This document shows positions 30,833 to 41,949 of a stretch of 64,000 nt of DNA, piece after piece. Positions within the stretch are counted from its first letter, which is position 1. Each line of letters begins with the position of its first letter. The notes beneath the pieces were generated by a model. That model saw nothing but the letters and a program-made list of their open reading frames with translations, made no database searches and was not told where the DNA came from. The stretch comes from Stagonosporopsis chrysanthemi (lineage: Eukaryota > Ascomycota > Dothideomycetes > Pleosporales > Didymellaceae): the NCBI GenBank assembly GCA_022560025.1, contig JAFISE010000069.1, forward strand, positions 62,001 to 126,000, given 5' to 3'. The position numbers and the translations under genes are program-made.

Positions 30833-32107
30833 ATGAAAGGTATGTGTTGAAACTAAGCACCCTTACACCCTACTGACCCAACATCAGCACGCAGTTCATC
30901 TCCGGTCTCTCGCAGACTGCGCACCATTTTGGACCACACAACCTCTAACCGAATGTCTTCGCGGTCGAGAATTGGCAAAAATCGGAGAGAAATCCCAGGA
31001 GTGGGCATCGCCTTGCCGTACAGGCCTAATCCAAACCCGTCTCTGCGTGAGGCCCACACAGATAATGCTACGCCACCACAAGGGGATCAAATCTCACAGT
31101 ATCACTCTGCCAGGAAGGAACGACGTCGACATGCAACACCGCTGGCACGCGATAACAAAACCAGTCGCAGCTTAAGCCCGCGGCGCGATACCTCGGTATC
31201 CAATACAAAGTTAGGCTTTGGTACACCGAAATCTCGCGCTCCCGGCGTGCCTATCGAGGAGATCCGCAAAACTCTTGTCATGACAAAGATTAGCGACAAA
31301 CCGGCTCCGTCTTCGACTATTTCAAAGACTACAGCGTCTCAGATAAAGTCTCGGCCACCACGTTTCCAAACTCGCGCTCGCGCTCAGTCCGATCCTGATC
31401 GCTACGGAGCTCTTGAGGTTGTGACAAAGGAAAATTATCGTGTGCCGTAGGAGTCACGCTACGAACCGCGGACTGACGATCTAGGGGAGGCCCGTCTGAA
31501 CAGTGCTGTTATCGAGGCCATACCAAAGCTGGTCACGGAACCGAGCGAGGCAGCAGCGCAGACAACGAACAAGCTGACAGCTGAGATCAGAGAGATCTTG
31601 CTAGCCAAAGACGCAGAAGCCAGCGAGGACGAGCAAAGAGAGCCTGAAGAAGCAGAGATACAGTCAGACATTGAAGGTCGCATGACTCCCACGCAGCAAC
31701 AAATGATCGAAGCCTGGCAGTCCGTCCACCAGCAGATTCCAGAACGCACGCAAACATCTTCAGAGGCTGCGGAAACTGCTTCAGACATCGAGATCCCCAC
31801 ATCACCATCCCCAAGCACACACTCCGCCAACGCCCTCCTCGACTCAAGCAGTGCCTCCTCCAGCGAGCCACCTCTCCGCTCAAGACGCGGCTGGACACGA
31901 CGTATCTTCCTCTCGAGCGCTGTTCCTATGAGCAGATATGTACCAGGAAAACACCCCATGACAGGCTTCAACAATCCGGAGCCGGAGCGGCGCCCAGGGT
32001 GTCTGGGATCGATGATGTGGTTCTGGAATTGGCGTGTCTGGAAGGGGATAGGCTGCGGAATCAGAAAGGAGAAGGGCCTGGAGCGGATCGAATCGTTTGG
32101 GTCTTGA
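30833..32107 (+). CDS. Unknown basic/acidic protein with an in-frame TAG
   Basis: Not recognised. A 7-nt coding first exon (30833-30839) and intron 30840-30887 join MKARSSSPVSRRL. The frame is then Ser/Arg-rich and basic to a TAG at 31448-31450 (YRVP-stop). The same frame continues without break (ESRYEPRTDDLGEARLNSA) through an acidic helical stretch (AKDAEASEDEQREPEEAEIQSD) to a C-terminus with SRRGWTRRIFLSS and MMWFWNWRVWKG, ending at 32107. The continuity over 218 codons after the TAG shows that both halves were one gene. Candidate introns spanning the TAG are 33 nt (too short) or 64 nt with a poor donor and a frame change. This could be a recent nonsense mutation, readthrough, sequencing error or missed intron. 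Confidence 0.6.
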
Positions 32108-32301
32108 AGGCAGAGACGGGTGATAAGCCGAGCTATGTCATCTGGATGCCTGCTTGGTTCGAAATGCCCTGGATTCGTAGATGCAATGCTACCGTAGTGC
32201 CTGCCAATGTCTGCCACAACCCCCCGTATTGCCTGAACGCCAACGCTATGCCATGTCCCAAACGCCAATCCAATCAGCTTGATGCCGTGCACATGCACCA
32301 C

Positions 32302-33212
32302 TCACCCCCTCTCCTCCTCCTTTTCCTCATCACTACTATCCGCCCTCTCCTCCCACCCAGCCAGCCGCCTCAACACCCGATTCTCCTCCCTCAATGCCCT
32401 CATCTCAGCCACCAACGGCGCCTCGCCTCTACTCTGCACCTCCAACGCCTTGCGCGCATACTCGGCCACGCGCCCCAGCCCCGCCTGCCACTCGGCGTGT
32501 TCGAGCCGCAGCTGCATGCTGGTTGCGCGCTCGGCGTCCAGCAGGCCCTGGTAGTGTTTGTGCAGGGCGAGGATGGACGAGGTCTGCGTGTAGGCGTAAG
32601 GGCGCAGTTTGTCGAGGAGCAGGGTGAGTGCGTTTTCGTAGTCGGTGACGAGGGAGGTGAGGGAGGTGTTGTGGGTGGCGAGGGAGGCGATGTGGGATTC
32701 TAGCGTGGAGATGCGGGTTTGCAGCGTGGAGAGTTCGGCGGCGCGGGAGGCTGCTGGAAATGGGGTTTAGTATTTGGGTCCGTGGGTTTGTGGGGGATTG
32801 GTAGAGTGGAAAGCATGGAGAATGAGAAGTGGTAGTTGTGGCACAGAAGTGGATGGTGATGGGGGGTCGACGTACCGCTTATCTCGCCGTTCACCTCACG
32901 CGCACTCATCTGCCCCGGCAGAGCACCCACACTCCCCTCCTCTGCCGCCCGCTGCTGCAGCGCCTGCACCCCATTCAGCACGCCCTGCGTCTGTGCCTTG
33001 TTCTCCTCGAGCAGCTGCGAGAGCTGCTGCACCACGGTCCACAGGTGATTCATGTCTGTCTGCTGGCCGCCCGAGGGCAGGCCATTGACCATGGGGACGC
33101 CATTCTGCTGTGGTGCGCCGTTCATTTGGGATGTTTGCGAGGGTGAGGGTGATGGGGCGGAGCGCGGCATGGCGACGTTGGACGTGCTGTCCAGGAATGA
33201 GTAGTTGTTCAT
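32302..33212 (-). CDS. Coiled-coil protein of unknown function
   Basis: Two exons. Exon 1, from ATG 33212 to about 32877, encodes a Ser/Pro/Gln-rich N-terminus and a helix (NHLWTVVQQLSQLLEENKAQ). An intron (donor GTACGT, acceptor TTCCAG near 32756) joins EIS to AASRAAEL. The rest is a long coiled coil (STLQTRISTLESHIASLATH, LVTDYENALTLLLDKLRPYAYTQ, AEMRALREENRVLRRLAGWEE) with an acidic end. About 270 aa. No catalytic motif. The plus-strand frames across this locus are shadows. It is probably a conserved fungal structural or complex subunit, but I do not recognise which. Confidence 0.78.
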
Positions 33213-33983
33213 TATGACCGGGTTGGCGCGCCGCGGCGCGGTGCGTGTGGGTGGAGATGCGGCCGGGAGCTTGTAGGGGTGTCGTTCTGGAGCTATTGAA
33301 GGGTCCGACGCCGCGGGGATGGCTGGATGGGATTGCGAGAGCTTGTCAATGTGCGCTGAGCCGGATTTAAGCGCCGATTGCTATGCGCCAGAGGTTTGAG
33401 TGTAAGGAAGACGCACTGCGGGATGCACCGCGGGAGTGAGCAGTCGCACAGGCAAGGCTTAGCGTCTCGGCGAGTGCAGGGGTCCTAGTCTTGCAGCACT
33501 TCTCTGTCACTTTCCAGCTTCAATCAGGTCACAATTCGTCACGTGGATGCAACGTGGTATCGAGTAATGCACTGCGTTTCTTCCATCATGGAATTACTTA
33601 AATTGGTAAGTTCGTTGCAAATCCATCGATTGCAGTCGACGACGTGTACGCCCCAGGGCGCGCGTGTCATTGTGAAGGGCGTGATGTGATGGTCTCCGAC
33701 CATGTGGTTTTTGCGCTTCTCTGCTGATCAAGCCACTCCAACATTCCTGAAGAAGCAGGTTACGATCAATCATGTTGAAAGTAGTTGACTTTGGTACATT
33801 TAGGGCGTGCTTCGCTCACACAAGGCGTGTCCGCTCGATATATTGATTACGGTATTACTGTTCATTCAACATGACGCTGCGAATACTCGGCCGTAAGATC
33901 GATGTAAATGGACTCAATTCGTGAGCTCTCAACGGCCACAGACCATTCCAGACCAAGCCCACATTACTGCGTTGAAGGTTCAC
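33213..33983. other. Intergenic, promoter of coiled-coil gene
   Basis: 771 bp upstream of the minus-strand coiled-coil gene and downstream of the minus-strand mannose-6-phosphate isomerase. No gene recognised. Several short AT-rich elements (for example aattacttaaattgg near 33591) are present. Confidence 0.4.
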
Positions 33984-35556
33984 TTATAACTTTTGCTTCG
34001 CCTCCTCATCAAGCTGGCAGAAGGCTTTGAACGTCACCAAACCTTCCTCATCCCCAGCATCGGTCGTGCTCTCAATCACCACCTCTGCAGTCGCACCGAT
34101 GAAGTATACGTAACCCTCTTTCAGCTCTTCCTTCTTGGGTCCTACACTGATTGTACCGCTGCCCTTGGTGCACAGCACAATGCTCGGTCCATCGATAGGA
34201 TCAAACGTGCTCTTCGCGCCAGTCTTGTTCAGTGCTGTCCTGACGACCGCGAATTCGGGAATGGGCGGGTCGTACAGGGTGTTTGAAGAATTCGACGAGT
34301 ACGCAGTGGTGTTCATCTTCGCATAGGCGAAGTCTGTGGGGCTCATCTTCTGCTCGCTAATGGGTGCGTACGAATACGTCAGCATCGTTGTGAGGGTGTC
34401 GACGTCCTTGAACTTTGGCGTGAAGCCAGCGCGCACGACATTGTCAGATGAAGCCATGCACTCGATGATGTCTCCCGAAAGGTAGGCATGGATATCGTCG
34501 GCCTTCAGGAACATGGCCTCGCCGACTTCGAGCTTTACGTAGTTTAGGAAGAACTGGACGAACAAACCAATGTCGCCAGGGAACTGCGAGTCGAGGCGGA
34601 CAACAAGATCAGCGAGCTCTTGGCCGTCATTCGAAGGGCCACCGTTGCCAGCAAAGGATGAGCCCTCAGACTTGGCTGCTGAAATAAGCTCCTTGGCTGC
34701 AGAGGCGAGCACGTCTTGATCCGTGTTCATGACCTTCGTGAACGCTGACTGTAGGGCCTTCTTGTTAGCCTTGACCTCCTCCTCCTTATCCGAAGTCTCC
34801 TTGTCCTTGACTGTGTTCTCAAAGTTCTTGGCCTCCTCCTCGCCGACAAGGTTACGCAGGGACGGGATGGTTTGCAGGAAGTGTGCGATTTCAGCGAGTG
34901 GCCGGAAGCCGCAGAGTCCGTCGAAGGGTGTGACCGCGATGGTCATTTCAGGCTTGTGGTTGTCATCTTGAAGGCCATGTCAGTATGTGTCGTATCAGCA
35001 GCAACCATGCGTCTAACCTGGGTAGTTCTTGGGATCCTTCTTGTGCAGCTGCTCAGCAAGCTTCTTGTTTGGGTGGGCTTGGATGCTCAATGCCTTGCCA
35101 ATCGACAGGACCTTGAACAGAAACGGGAGCCTGTTCTCGTAGCGCTCGGCAATATCGGCAGACAGTAGTGACTGATTCTCTTGAACAAGCTCAAGGAGCG
35201 AGCGCTGTGTCTCGAGGTCCTTCGAAGGAAGGGAGGGGTGCGTGCCCATCCATAGCTAGGGAGACGTCAGCGCCTCCACATGCGTTGGAAAACATGAGAG
35301 ACTTGCCTCAGCATAAGGCTTGTCTTCTTGAATCGAGAAGTCGTCTGAGGCTGTGGCAGCATGGAATTTGGCGGCGGCGGAGTCCTTGCCGACCTTTCCT
35401 GGAGAGCTTCAGCATGTTGCTGGTAGACATCAAGCGGGGGGCAGCGCACCCCAATCGTAGCTGTTGACGCCTGGATCCAGTCAGCATGCTGTTCGCTTTC
35501 AGAGTTTGTGACCTATTGGGCGTACCACACTGCAACCTGATCAAAGGGACGCGCAT
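33984..35556 (-). CDS. Mannose-6-phosphate isomerase, type I
   Basis: Zinc-dependent isomerase converting fructose-6-phosphate and mannose-6-phosphate, feeding GDP-mannose for glycosylation and cell wall. It starts at ATG 35556 (MRVPLIRLQCG) and is spliced through small exons giving VNSYDWGKVGKDSAAAKF, then YAELWMGTHPS, the type I signature. Zinc-site sequences are SIQAHPNKKLAEQLH and, in the jelly-roll core, the LKADDIHAYLSGDIIECMASSDN block with VRAGFTPK. At least five exons. The intron at 35256-35306 has a GC donor (GCAAGT) that is required to make AELWMG. The C-terminal region is intact to TAA at 33984. It is divergent from SGF29. Confidence 0.93.
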
Positions 35557-35928
35557 ATTGGAATTCTTTTTGCTGAATCGTGGTGGTGAGGTGGCAGCAA
35601 CGTCAGAGCTCCAAGGGAGTTTTGGTGGGGTCTGCCACTACCGCGGAGGCTCCACAGCCCAGTTCGCCAGGATCGGCGACGGTACGTTCAGTCGAGCTGC
35701 AGGGCCGTGTCCCACTACAACTGCTATTCCCCTTCCAATCGCTTAGTGCCTCGGTACCATCCCTTGTGTTTGCTTCGCAATCTCTATGTTGCCGGTCTTC
35801 TCCTCCGCCTTCTGCACGTTGTCGTCAATCTTCGGTTACTCATGCACATCTGCGGTCGGCCCCTAAGGTAGTCGCGCGTGCCGGACGCAGCAAGAGCTTG
35901 GGAAGTGTCAGGCTGCACCTCACTCAAG
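35557..35928. promoter_or_regulatory. Divergent promoter region, isomerase / SGF29
   Basis: 372 bp between the two start codons, on opposite strands. It must hold both promoters; no specific site was assigned. Confidence 0.4.
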
Positions 35929-37630
35929 ATGGCAGCGCGCAGTAGGCCCCGCGGTGGGCAGATCAAGGACGAGTATGATGAGGAAAGGTCGCTCTGGAAC
36001 CAGATCAAGAGTGATGCGCGCCACATCGATCAACTCATGGTAAGCATACATCGCCCCGCAGCAGCACAAGTACAACACAACATGTCTACCAGAGACATCA
36101 GCAATTTGGACGATTTAGCTGGATATATAGGTGTAGGTCCTAGCACCAAGGCTTCCTCTTGTGAGCATCACTTTGATGAGCATCATTTCTGGACATCCAT
36201 CAAATCGCTCTTCAGAGCGGTTGACCACTTGTTGGTAAGCGGTTGCTACACCGCATGACCTCCGGCAAACCCTCTACAGCTCACGGACGCGAGGACTGAT
36301 ATGTTACCATCACATATCGTTTGATTCATAGTTTGATTTGTGGCTGCTTCTGACATGACATGCAGGCACAAGCAGAAGCTGTCCGCAAGAAGGTACTGGA
36401 CCTCGAGGCATCCCAGAACGCCCGATTAGGTTCGAGCGCCCCCGGTTACTTTGGATCATCTGAACTGACTGAATCAGCACGTGGGGCTCAGCCCTCAGAA
36501 CGGATTGATGACGAGCTCGAGACCAACCTCCGTGAGCTCATCAAACTTGATAATGAGATAGTTGGTCTCCTCAAATCTGAAGATGGCGGCAACGACATCT
36601 CCACTCAGATGGGGATTTTATCGGCGCTCAGGAGCTCAGACGATACCCCAACATCTGCATCACGCGCCACTAGTGTTGGGAAATCGCGTGACCGCCAGGG
36701 CAAACGCAAAGTCACTGACAGTTTCGATGATCGCGACAGTATTGCCGCAGACAGCCCTGGCCCGAGTCCGAAAGTTGTGATCAGTCAAAAGGACAAGCTC
36801 ATTGCAAAATCAGCAAGCAGTAGGGCCGGATCAGTGCCCGTACGCGAAGGCAGCGTCAAAGCTGAAGACGATGACAATGGTAAGGGTAAGAGGGGTCGCT
36901 CTTCTGTTCCCAGGTCTTTCTCCAGTTCAACAAAGCAAGGATCTGCTCGTTGAGCACGCACATCAGACTTCACTCCCATTTTGGCGTTTTCATAGATGGC
37001 AACGATACCCGCCACAGCGTTTCTTGTGCTTCACATGGACACACTCCTAGCTCCTTAGTCTAGTGAGATAGTTCATCTCAGAATCATGTCTTTCCCTGTC
37101 ATCATTTCCTCGGTCTTTCCAATGCTATTACCATCATCCAATGACTGACAGCCTCATCAGATCAACCTCCTCGCCGCCTCTCGCCCAACACCGAGGTCCT
37201 CTACCGAAACAGCAAGCAGCGCGCCAACCAAGAAGGTGAAGGCATCCTCTGTCGTGTCACCAGCGTGATCGGTGATGGCAAGCAGCGCCGCTACGAGATC
37301 ATCGATGCAGATCCAGATCCCCCAACTCCAAACCAGCCATACCGCGCTTCCGTTGCGCATCTCGTTCCCATCCCTTCGTCCTCTGCAAACATCACATTGC
37401 CTGACCTTCCGAAGAAGAGGGTAGTGTTGGCACTCTATCCAAACACAACAACGTTCTACAAGGCAGAGGTTGTTGCCAGTTGGGTTGCTGACCGGGTTAA
37501 GAAAGAGAAAGATGACAAGGAAGCAAGCACAGACGGAAAAGAGAATTTGGTGCGTCTGAGATTCGAAGGAGAAGATGAAGCCGACAGAGAGATGAGCGTT
37601 GAGAGGAGATACGTTCTGCCCGAGAAATGA
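35929..37630 (+). CDS. SGF29: SGF29-type tandem-Tudor subunit of SAGA
   Basis: Reader of H3K4 methylation in the SAGA histone acetyltransferase complex. Exon 1 (35929-36039) encodes MAARSRPRGGQIKDEYDEER and the helix WNQIKSDARHIDQLM. Intron 1 (36040-36365, 326 nt) is unusually long here. Exon 2 carries the rest of the N-terminal helical part (AEAVRKKVLDLEASQN, NLRELIKLDNEIVGLLK) and a charged linker. An intron most simply placed at 36879-37159 joins DDDN to DQPPRRLSPNTEVLYRNSKQ, the start of the tandem Tudor domain. The domain continues VTSVIGDGKQRRYEIIDADPD, VLALYPNTTTFYKAEVV and the closing RRYVLPEK. Placement of the second intron could differ, for example by retaining the KGKRGRSS segment. 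Confidence 0.87.
36190..36234 (+). repeat. Exon-like second copy inside SGF29 intron 1
   Basis: Encodes WTSIKSLFRAVDHLL in frame with exon 1 and is followed by GTAAGC, exactly as the end of exon 1 (WNQIKSDARHIDQLM at 35995-36039, then GTAAGC). 7 of 15 residues match, both segments are 45 nt, and the 195-nt spacing has no stop. It may be a decayed or alternative duplicated exon. Confidence 0.4.
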
Positions 37631-38081
37631 GGCATTACAGCTTGTGTCGGGTCGGTACACTATACCAGCTAGCAAGACCTTAGTATCTTGTCCGTAATCT
37701 TGAGAATCTTTATTCATAGCATTCTAGTAGGATAGAAGCTTAGGTATCCATGTTATCCATATTATCCTCAATAATGCCCATACACAGCCATTGTCTACTT
37801 CTGAGTATCGTCAAAAGCTGCACGGACAACACACACGAACACGTCAATAGTTCCAACAACTTTATGCGACAATTGCATACATTCAGGCCTACCCCTTCAC
37901 CAGTTTCAGATGATCATGTGTTTTCGCGCTCGGCCTCCTCGCGTTCTCATTGGCCTTTAACCTCCTAGCGAATGACGCAGACGACATTACTGGCCACGCG
38001 CATCCACACTCTTGCGCATCAGAACGACACAAGCATTAACAAGCTTATGAAGCTATAGAGGTTCCCGATTGTGTCGCCTCG
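37631..38081. other. Intergenic
   Basis: 451 bp with the SGF29 3' UTR and the endonuclease III promoter. No gene or clear motif was recognised. Confidence 0.4.
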
Positions 38082-39311
38082 ATGCGCACTTCACGCATTT
38101 CCCGCGACACGTCGCGCATTCTCGCAGCAAGCCGAACACTACGTCAGACCCGCTCCGGCGCGAATCCACCCGTCCACGACCCTTCAGATTCCGAATTGAG
38201 TTCTGTGCCGACAGATGTAGGCTCAGACGGCGACTTTGCAACACCTCCGCCCAAAAGAAGGAGGACGGTGCGCGATACGCCGGTCAAGGTCAAGCATGAG
38301 ACCAAAGAAGTCTCCCTGACGAGCATCACATCTCCGAAACAGGAGGCGAAGCCAAAGAAGGCACGGCGTGTGCCTGCGAAGAGGATCAATGGCGCAGATG
38401 GGAGTGTCAAGGTGGAGCCGCCGTCCAACTGGGAGGAGATCTATGCTCTGACGCGCGAGATGCGCAACGAGAACGTTGCGCCGGTAGACACAATGGGCTG
38501 CGAGAGTCTGGCAGACAGGCAGAGGAGCCCGCGCGATCAGCGTTTCCAGACGCTTATTGCGCTTATGTTGAGTAGCCAGACAAAGGATACGGTCACGGCT
38601 GTTGCTATGCGAGGCATGCAGGAGCGGATGCCAGGCGTAAGTCGTTCGCACCCCCGCCCCCTATGCAAATGCTGATCGATACAGGGCTTTAATCTCGAAT
38701 CTGTGCTCGCAATTGAACCAACCGAGCTAAATGGCTTCATCAACAAAGTTGGGTTCCACAACCTCAAGACCAAATACATCAAGCAGACCGCCGAAATCCT
38801 GCGCGACAAGTTCAATTCTGAAATCCCAGACACAATAGAAGGCCTGGTTTCGCTTCCTGGGGTTGGCCCCAAGATGGCATACCTGACGCTCAGTGCTGCA
38901 TGGGGTCGCGACGAAGGCATTGGTGTTGACGTACACGTCCACCGCATTACGAACTTATGGGGGTGGCATAAGACGCAGAACCCCGAACAGACAAGAGCTG
39001 CGCTGGAGAGCTGGCTACCGAAGGACAAGTGGCATGATATCAACAATTTGCTCGTAGGTTTTGGGCAGACGATATGTCTGCCTGTAGGGAGGAAGTGTGG
39101 CGATTGCAAGCTGAGCGAGAGAGGCTTGTGTCCCAGCGCCGTCCTGGGTATGAAGAAGAAAGTGAAGAAGGAAGCTGTCATCAAAGTTGATTCTGCGGGA
39201 GCGGGAGTGGTGAAGGAAGAGACTGTTGTCGCTGAGCTTAGTGAGGTCAAGGCTGAGGACGCGGATGTCGCAGTTGGTGATATCGAGGATATTGGGCGAG
39301 CGCCACGGTAG
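38082..39311 (+). CDS. NTH1: Endonuclease III homologue (bifunctional DNA glycosylase/AP lyase)
   Basis: Base-excision repair enzyme removing oxidised pyrimidines. Two exons: 38082-38636 and 38685-39311, joined at MPG/GFNLESVLA. The basic N-terminal extension (residues about 1-100) probably carries nuclear or mitochondrial targeting. The core has RFQTLIALMLSSQTKD, the helix-hairpin-helix LPGVGPKMAYLTL with the catalytic Lys, and the catalytic Asp in VDVHVHRITN. The iron-sulphur loop is C-X6-C-X2-C-X7-C (CLPVGRKCGDCKLSERGLC), two residues longer in the last gap than the E. coli spacing. A Lys/Glu-rich tail follows. All catalytic residues are present. Confidence 0.93.
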
Positions 39312-39727
39312 CGTTCATTACGGAGCAAATCATGATCATTGCCTAAGGAAAGCACTCGAGGATAGTCCTTGCATCGCTACGCTCCACTTGGCGTTACACA
39401 AGTCACGTTTCGGACGTGGTATGTTGCGTTTGATAAGGCAACAGCCAACCTTCACAGGCAGTCGCATCCAATATGCGCTTTCGCACCTTTGCGGGGTAAT
39501 TGAGAAGACAAACAGAATGTTCTCACTTCAGCTTTCACTTCACCTCGCTCGAAAGCGCGTCTTCGTGGCCGCCCACACCGCATAAGACTGGTCCACCGCC
39601 CACGGTAGCGAGGTCCCTTATCACACTCCACCAGGCGAGCCCTCTCATAATCTTTCGCGCCTGCAACTGATTTTCGAACTCGACTAACCAATCTTTTGAC
39701 CAGTGTCATAACGCGCCTCTACTCAAC
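39312..39727. other. Intergenic
   Basis: 416 bp between endonuclease III and the membrane orphan. No gene recognised; it includes the promoter of the downstream gene. Confidence 0.4.
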
Positions 39728-41557
39728 ATGTTCTGGCGCAAGAACCAGCGCTCGCCTTCACTGCCACGCTTGACCAGCTCTATCCCCGAGATGGAGCGCC
39801 ACCTAACGAACATGGACTCAGCTACTTCCTCTTCTCGCGCTGGCAAGATTGACGGCTCTTCTACTACACCTAAGGACATCCTGGCTGCGCCAAATCAAGC
39901 TCAAGATCACGGTGAGGTGCAAGCTGTTGGCTCGAACAACAACCCTGTCTCGGAACAGGCTCAAGTACAAGCAGCTGTTGCCGAACATGCCTCCAAGGCC
40001 TCCAAGTCTCCGACATTCAAGAAAGGCCCGGCTCCAAAGTCATTCAGCTACGTCCGTAGCAAAGCTCAACGATCGAGATCACGTTTTCTCGCACTCGCTA
40101 CCTGCCTCTCATTCCTGCTCATCCAAGTACTTGGCGTAGGATTTGGCTTACGCCTCATCAATGGCTACGTAGAGCCTCGTTATCAAGAAGCTGAGGTAAA
40201 ATTGGAAGCAGCATGGACCGACCTGGCTAGGGATCGTGTCGTGCCTCGCAAGCTTGACACTCTTTTGAGCACCACGATGGAGCGACGATATCAGGAGAGT
40301 TATGAGGCCTGTCTGGCTCGTGGACTATTCCGTGCCAACAAGGTCTTCCTGGGTTGGGACTTCACGCCCTATCCGAACGCGCGAAACCATACCATGGACT
40401 GGGTGATGGACAACTGCGATCGACTGCACTACACACCTGCAGTGGTTACGCCAGACACATCCAAGTTTCTTGCAATGGTTAACAGGCTTCGTGAGTCTGC
40501 TCAAGTTCTCTCGGCACTGTTCAAGCGCAGGGTTGCGTTGCTACGTAACAAGGTTCGTGGTGACGGACAGTCGCTTGCTGCAGAGCAACCTGTTCTGTTC
40601 TCAAGCCGTAACACAACAATCCGCTCCGAGATGCCCCAGAAGATGCCTTTTGGCTTCAGCATGGACTGCGAAGGACGTACTCGCTGCCGCCTGGTCCATT
40701 CAGGACCAGAACGCTTGCTTGCCGACGAGAAGAAGACACTCGAGATAATCGCTACGTTAGACAGCAAGTTGCGCCCACGGCCCTTACAGCTCAAGAGAAT
40801 CTTGCACATCAACGGCCAGATCACTTCACTGTTGACTTTTTTTCAGAACGTGCTATTGATGTGCTACCTGATTATGGTATGTCTGTCTTGTCCTCATCCT
40901 CTGCCGCGAGCTGCACTGGCACCAAAAACTTCAATGACTGCGCACATCCGGCTGCTACTCTACAGCGTTTTCACCAACTTGACACACGGAGAAAAGCTTG
41001 CCCTTGGACTCACCGTCAACACCGCGCTGTACGCTCTCTTGCACCACGAGTTCGACTTCATCACATCAGAGTTCGATCTCCTGCTCTTCCCGGTCGGTCT
41101 AGGCTTCTGTGCTTTCCACGCTCCTCAGATTTTGGCGTTCTTCGTCAATCCTAGCCCAGGCGCTACCGAGACATTCCTCAACTTCTACCGTACGGCACAT
41201 GAGCTGTGTCTCATCGCACAGGACGAAATTGTCCCCGACTTGACGCCCAAGGAAGATTGCTGCGACCTACGATGCGCCCCAGCTGCGTCTTCTCCACTCA
41301 AGCCCGCCTCCAAGATCGGCGCCCGTTTCATCTCCCCACTGACGTCGATCTCCGAGGACCTCCAGCAGGAGCGCGAGACCATGCACGCGGAGCAGGACAA
41401 GCCCCGCAACGATGTTGAGCCTCGATACGGATACGCGACGGATACCGACTCAGAGTACGATTCTGATGTTCATCACGCTAGCTATGTTGATCTCACTGAT
41501 GGTGGTTCGCCTACCGTTTTTGAGGACGGGGAGGAGTGGGCTGTTGTCGAGGAATGA
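39728..41557 (+). CDS. Multi-pass membrane protein of unknown function
   Basis: Single 609-aa frame, not recognised. Residues 1-110 are Ser/Gln-rich and basic. A first membrane segment is LALATCLSFLLIQVLGVGFG (about 119-138). A long region without membrane segments follows, with Cys residues in EACLARG, DNCDRLHY and DCEGRTRCRLVH and an NHT and an NTT sequon, suggesting a lumenal or exoplasmic loop. Then come hydrophobic segments LLTFFQNVLLMCYLIMVCLS, LALGLTVNTALYALL and LLLFPVGLGFCAFHAPQILA. The C-terminus is cytosolic-looking, acidic and Ser/Asp-rich (ATDTDSEYDSDVHH). The topology (short basic N-terminus, Cys-rich loop, C-terminal helices) suggests an endomembrane protein. Confidence 0.78.
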   Translation: MFWRKNQRSPSLPRLTSSIPEMERHLTNMDSATSSSRAGKIDGSSTTPKDILAAPNQAQDHGEVQAVGSNNNPVSEQAQVQAAVAEHASKASKSPTFKKGPAPKSFSYVRSKAQRSRSRFLALATCLSFLLIQVLGVGFGLRLINGYVEPRYQEAEVKLEAAWTDLARDRVVPRKLDTLLSTTMERRYQESYEACLARGLFRANKVFLGWDFTPYPNARNHTMDWVMDNCDRLHYTPAVVTPDTSKFLAMVNRLRESAQVLSALFKRRVALLRNKVRGDGQSLAAEQPVLFSSRNTTIRSEMPQKMPFGFSMDCEGRTRCRLVHSGPERLLADEKKTLEIIATLDSKLRPRPLQLKRILHINGQITSLLTFFQNVLLMCYLIMVCLSCPHPLPRAALAPKTSMTAHIRLLLYSVFTNLTHGEKLALGLTVNTALYALLHHEFDFITSEFDLLLFPVGLGFCAFHAPQILAFFVNPSPGATETFLNFYRTAHELCLIAQDEIVPDLTPKEDCCDLRCAPAASSPLKPASKIGARFISPLTSISEDLQQERETMHAEQDKPRNDVEPRYGYATDTDSEYDSDVHHASYVDLTDGGSPTVFEDGEEWAVVEE

Positions 41558-41949
41558 AGGGCGGTGGCTAAGCTCGGACGTTGACGTTTCATCTGAGAAG
41601 GTAGATGACCGTGACGAGAAGCAGCGTTCCACATGTGAGATCGCTCCTAGACGTGGAACAAGTCTAGCGGAGCATATGATAATGATGACAACGATCGTAA
41701 TGTGCATGTCTACGCAGTTAGAACTGATAGAGATAAATGAAAACTACTTCCAGTACGTGACCATGTTCATTCCCAGTACAATCGTGATGCTTCCAAATAG
41801 ACTCAATGGGAGACATAGAGACCGATTCCGCCATGCTGTGCATGCCATGAGGTTGCCGTCTCGTACACATAGACTCCGACTTGCGTAGATATGCGAGCCG
41901 ACCGATTTCCTTCGCCAGTACTAGGTCCAAACTCTCCCCTCAACCACCC
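41558..41949. other. Intergenic, convergent 3' ends
   Basis: 392 bp between the stops of the plus-strand membrane orphan and the minus-strand BRCT protein. No other feature was recognised. Confidence 0.4.

Noticed and set aside
31416..31450. 33-nt intron GTTGTG...CGTAG removing the TAG in the orphan gene
   Set aside because: Shorter than other introns here (about 45 nt minimum) and the donor is poor; kept only as an alternative to test.
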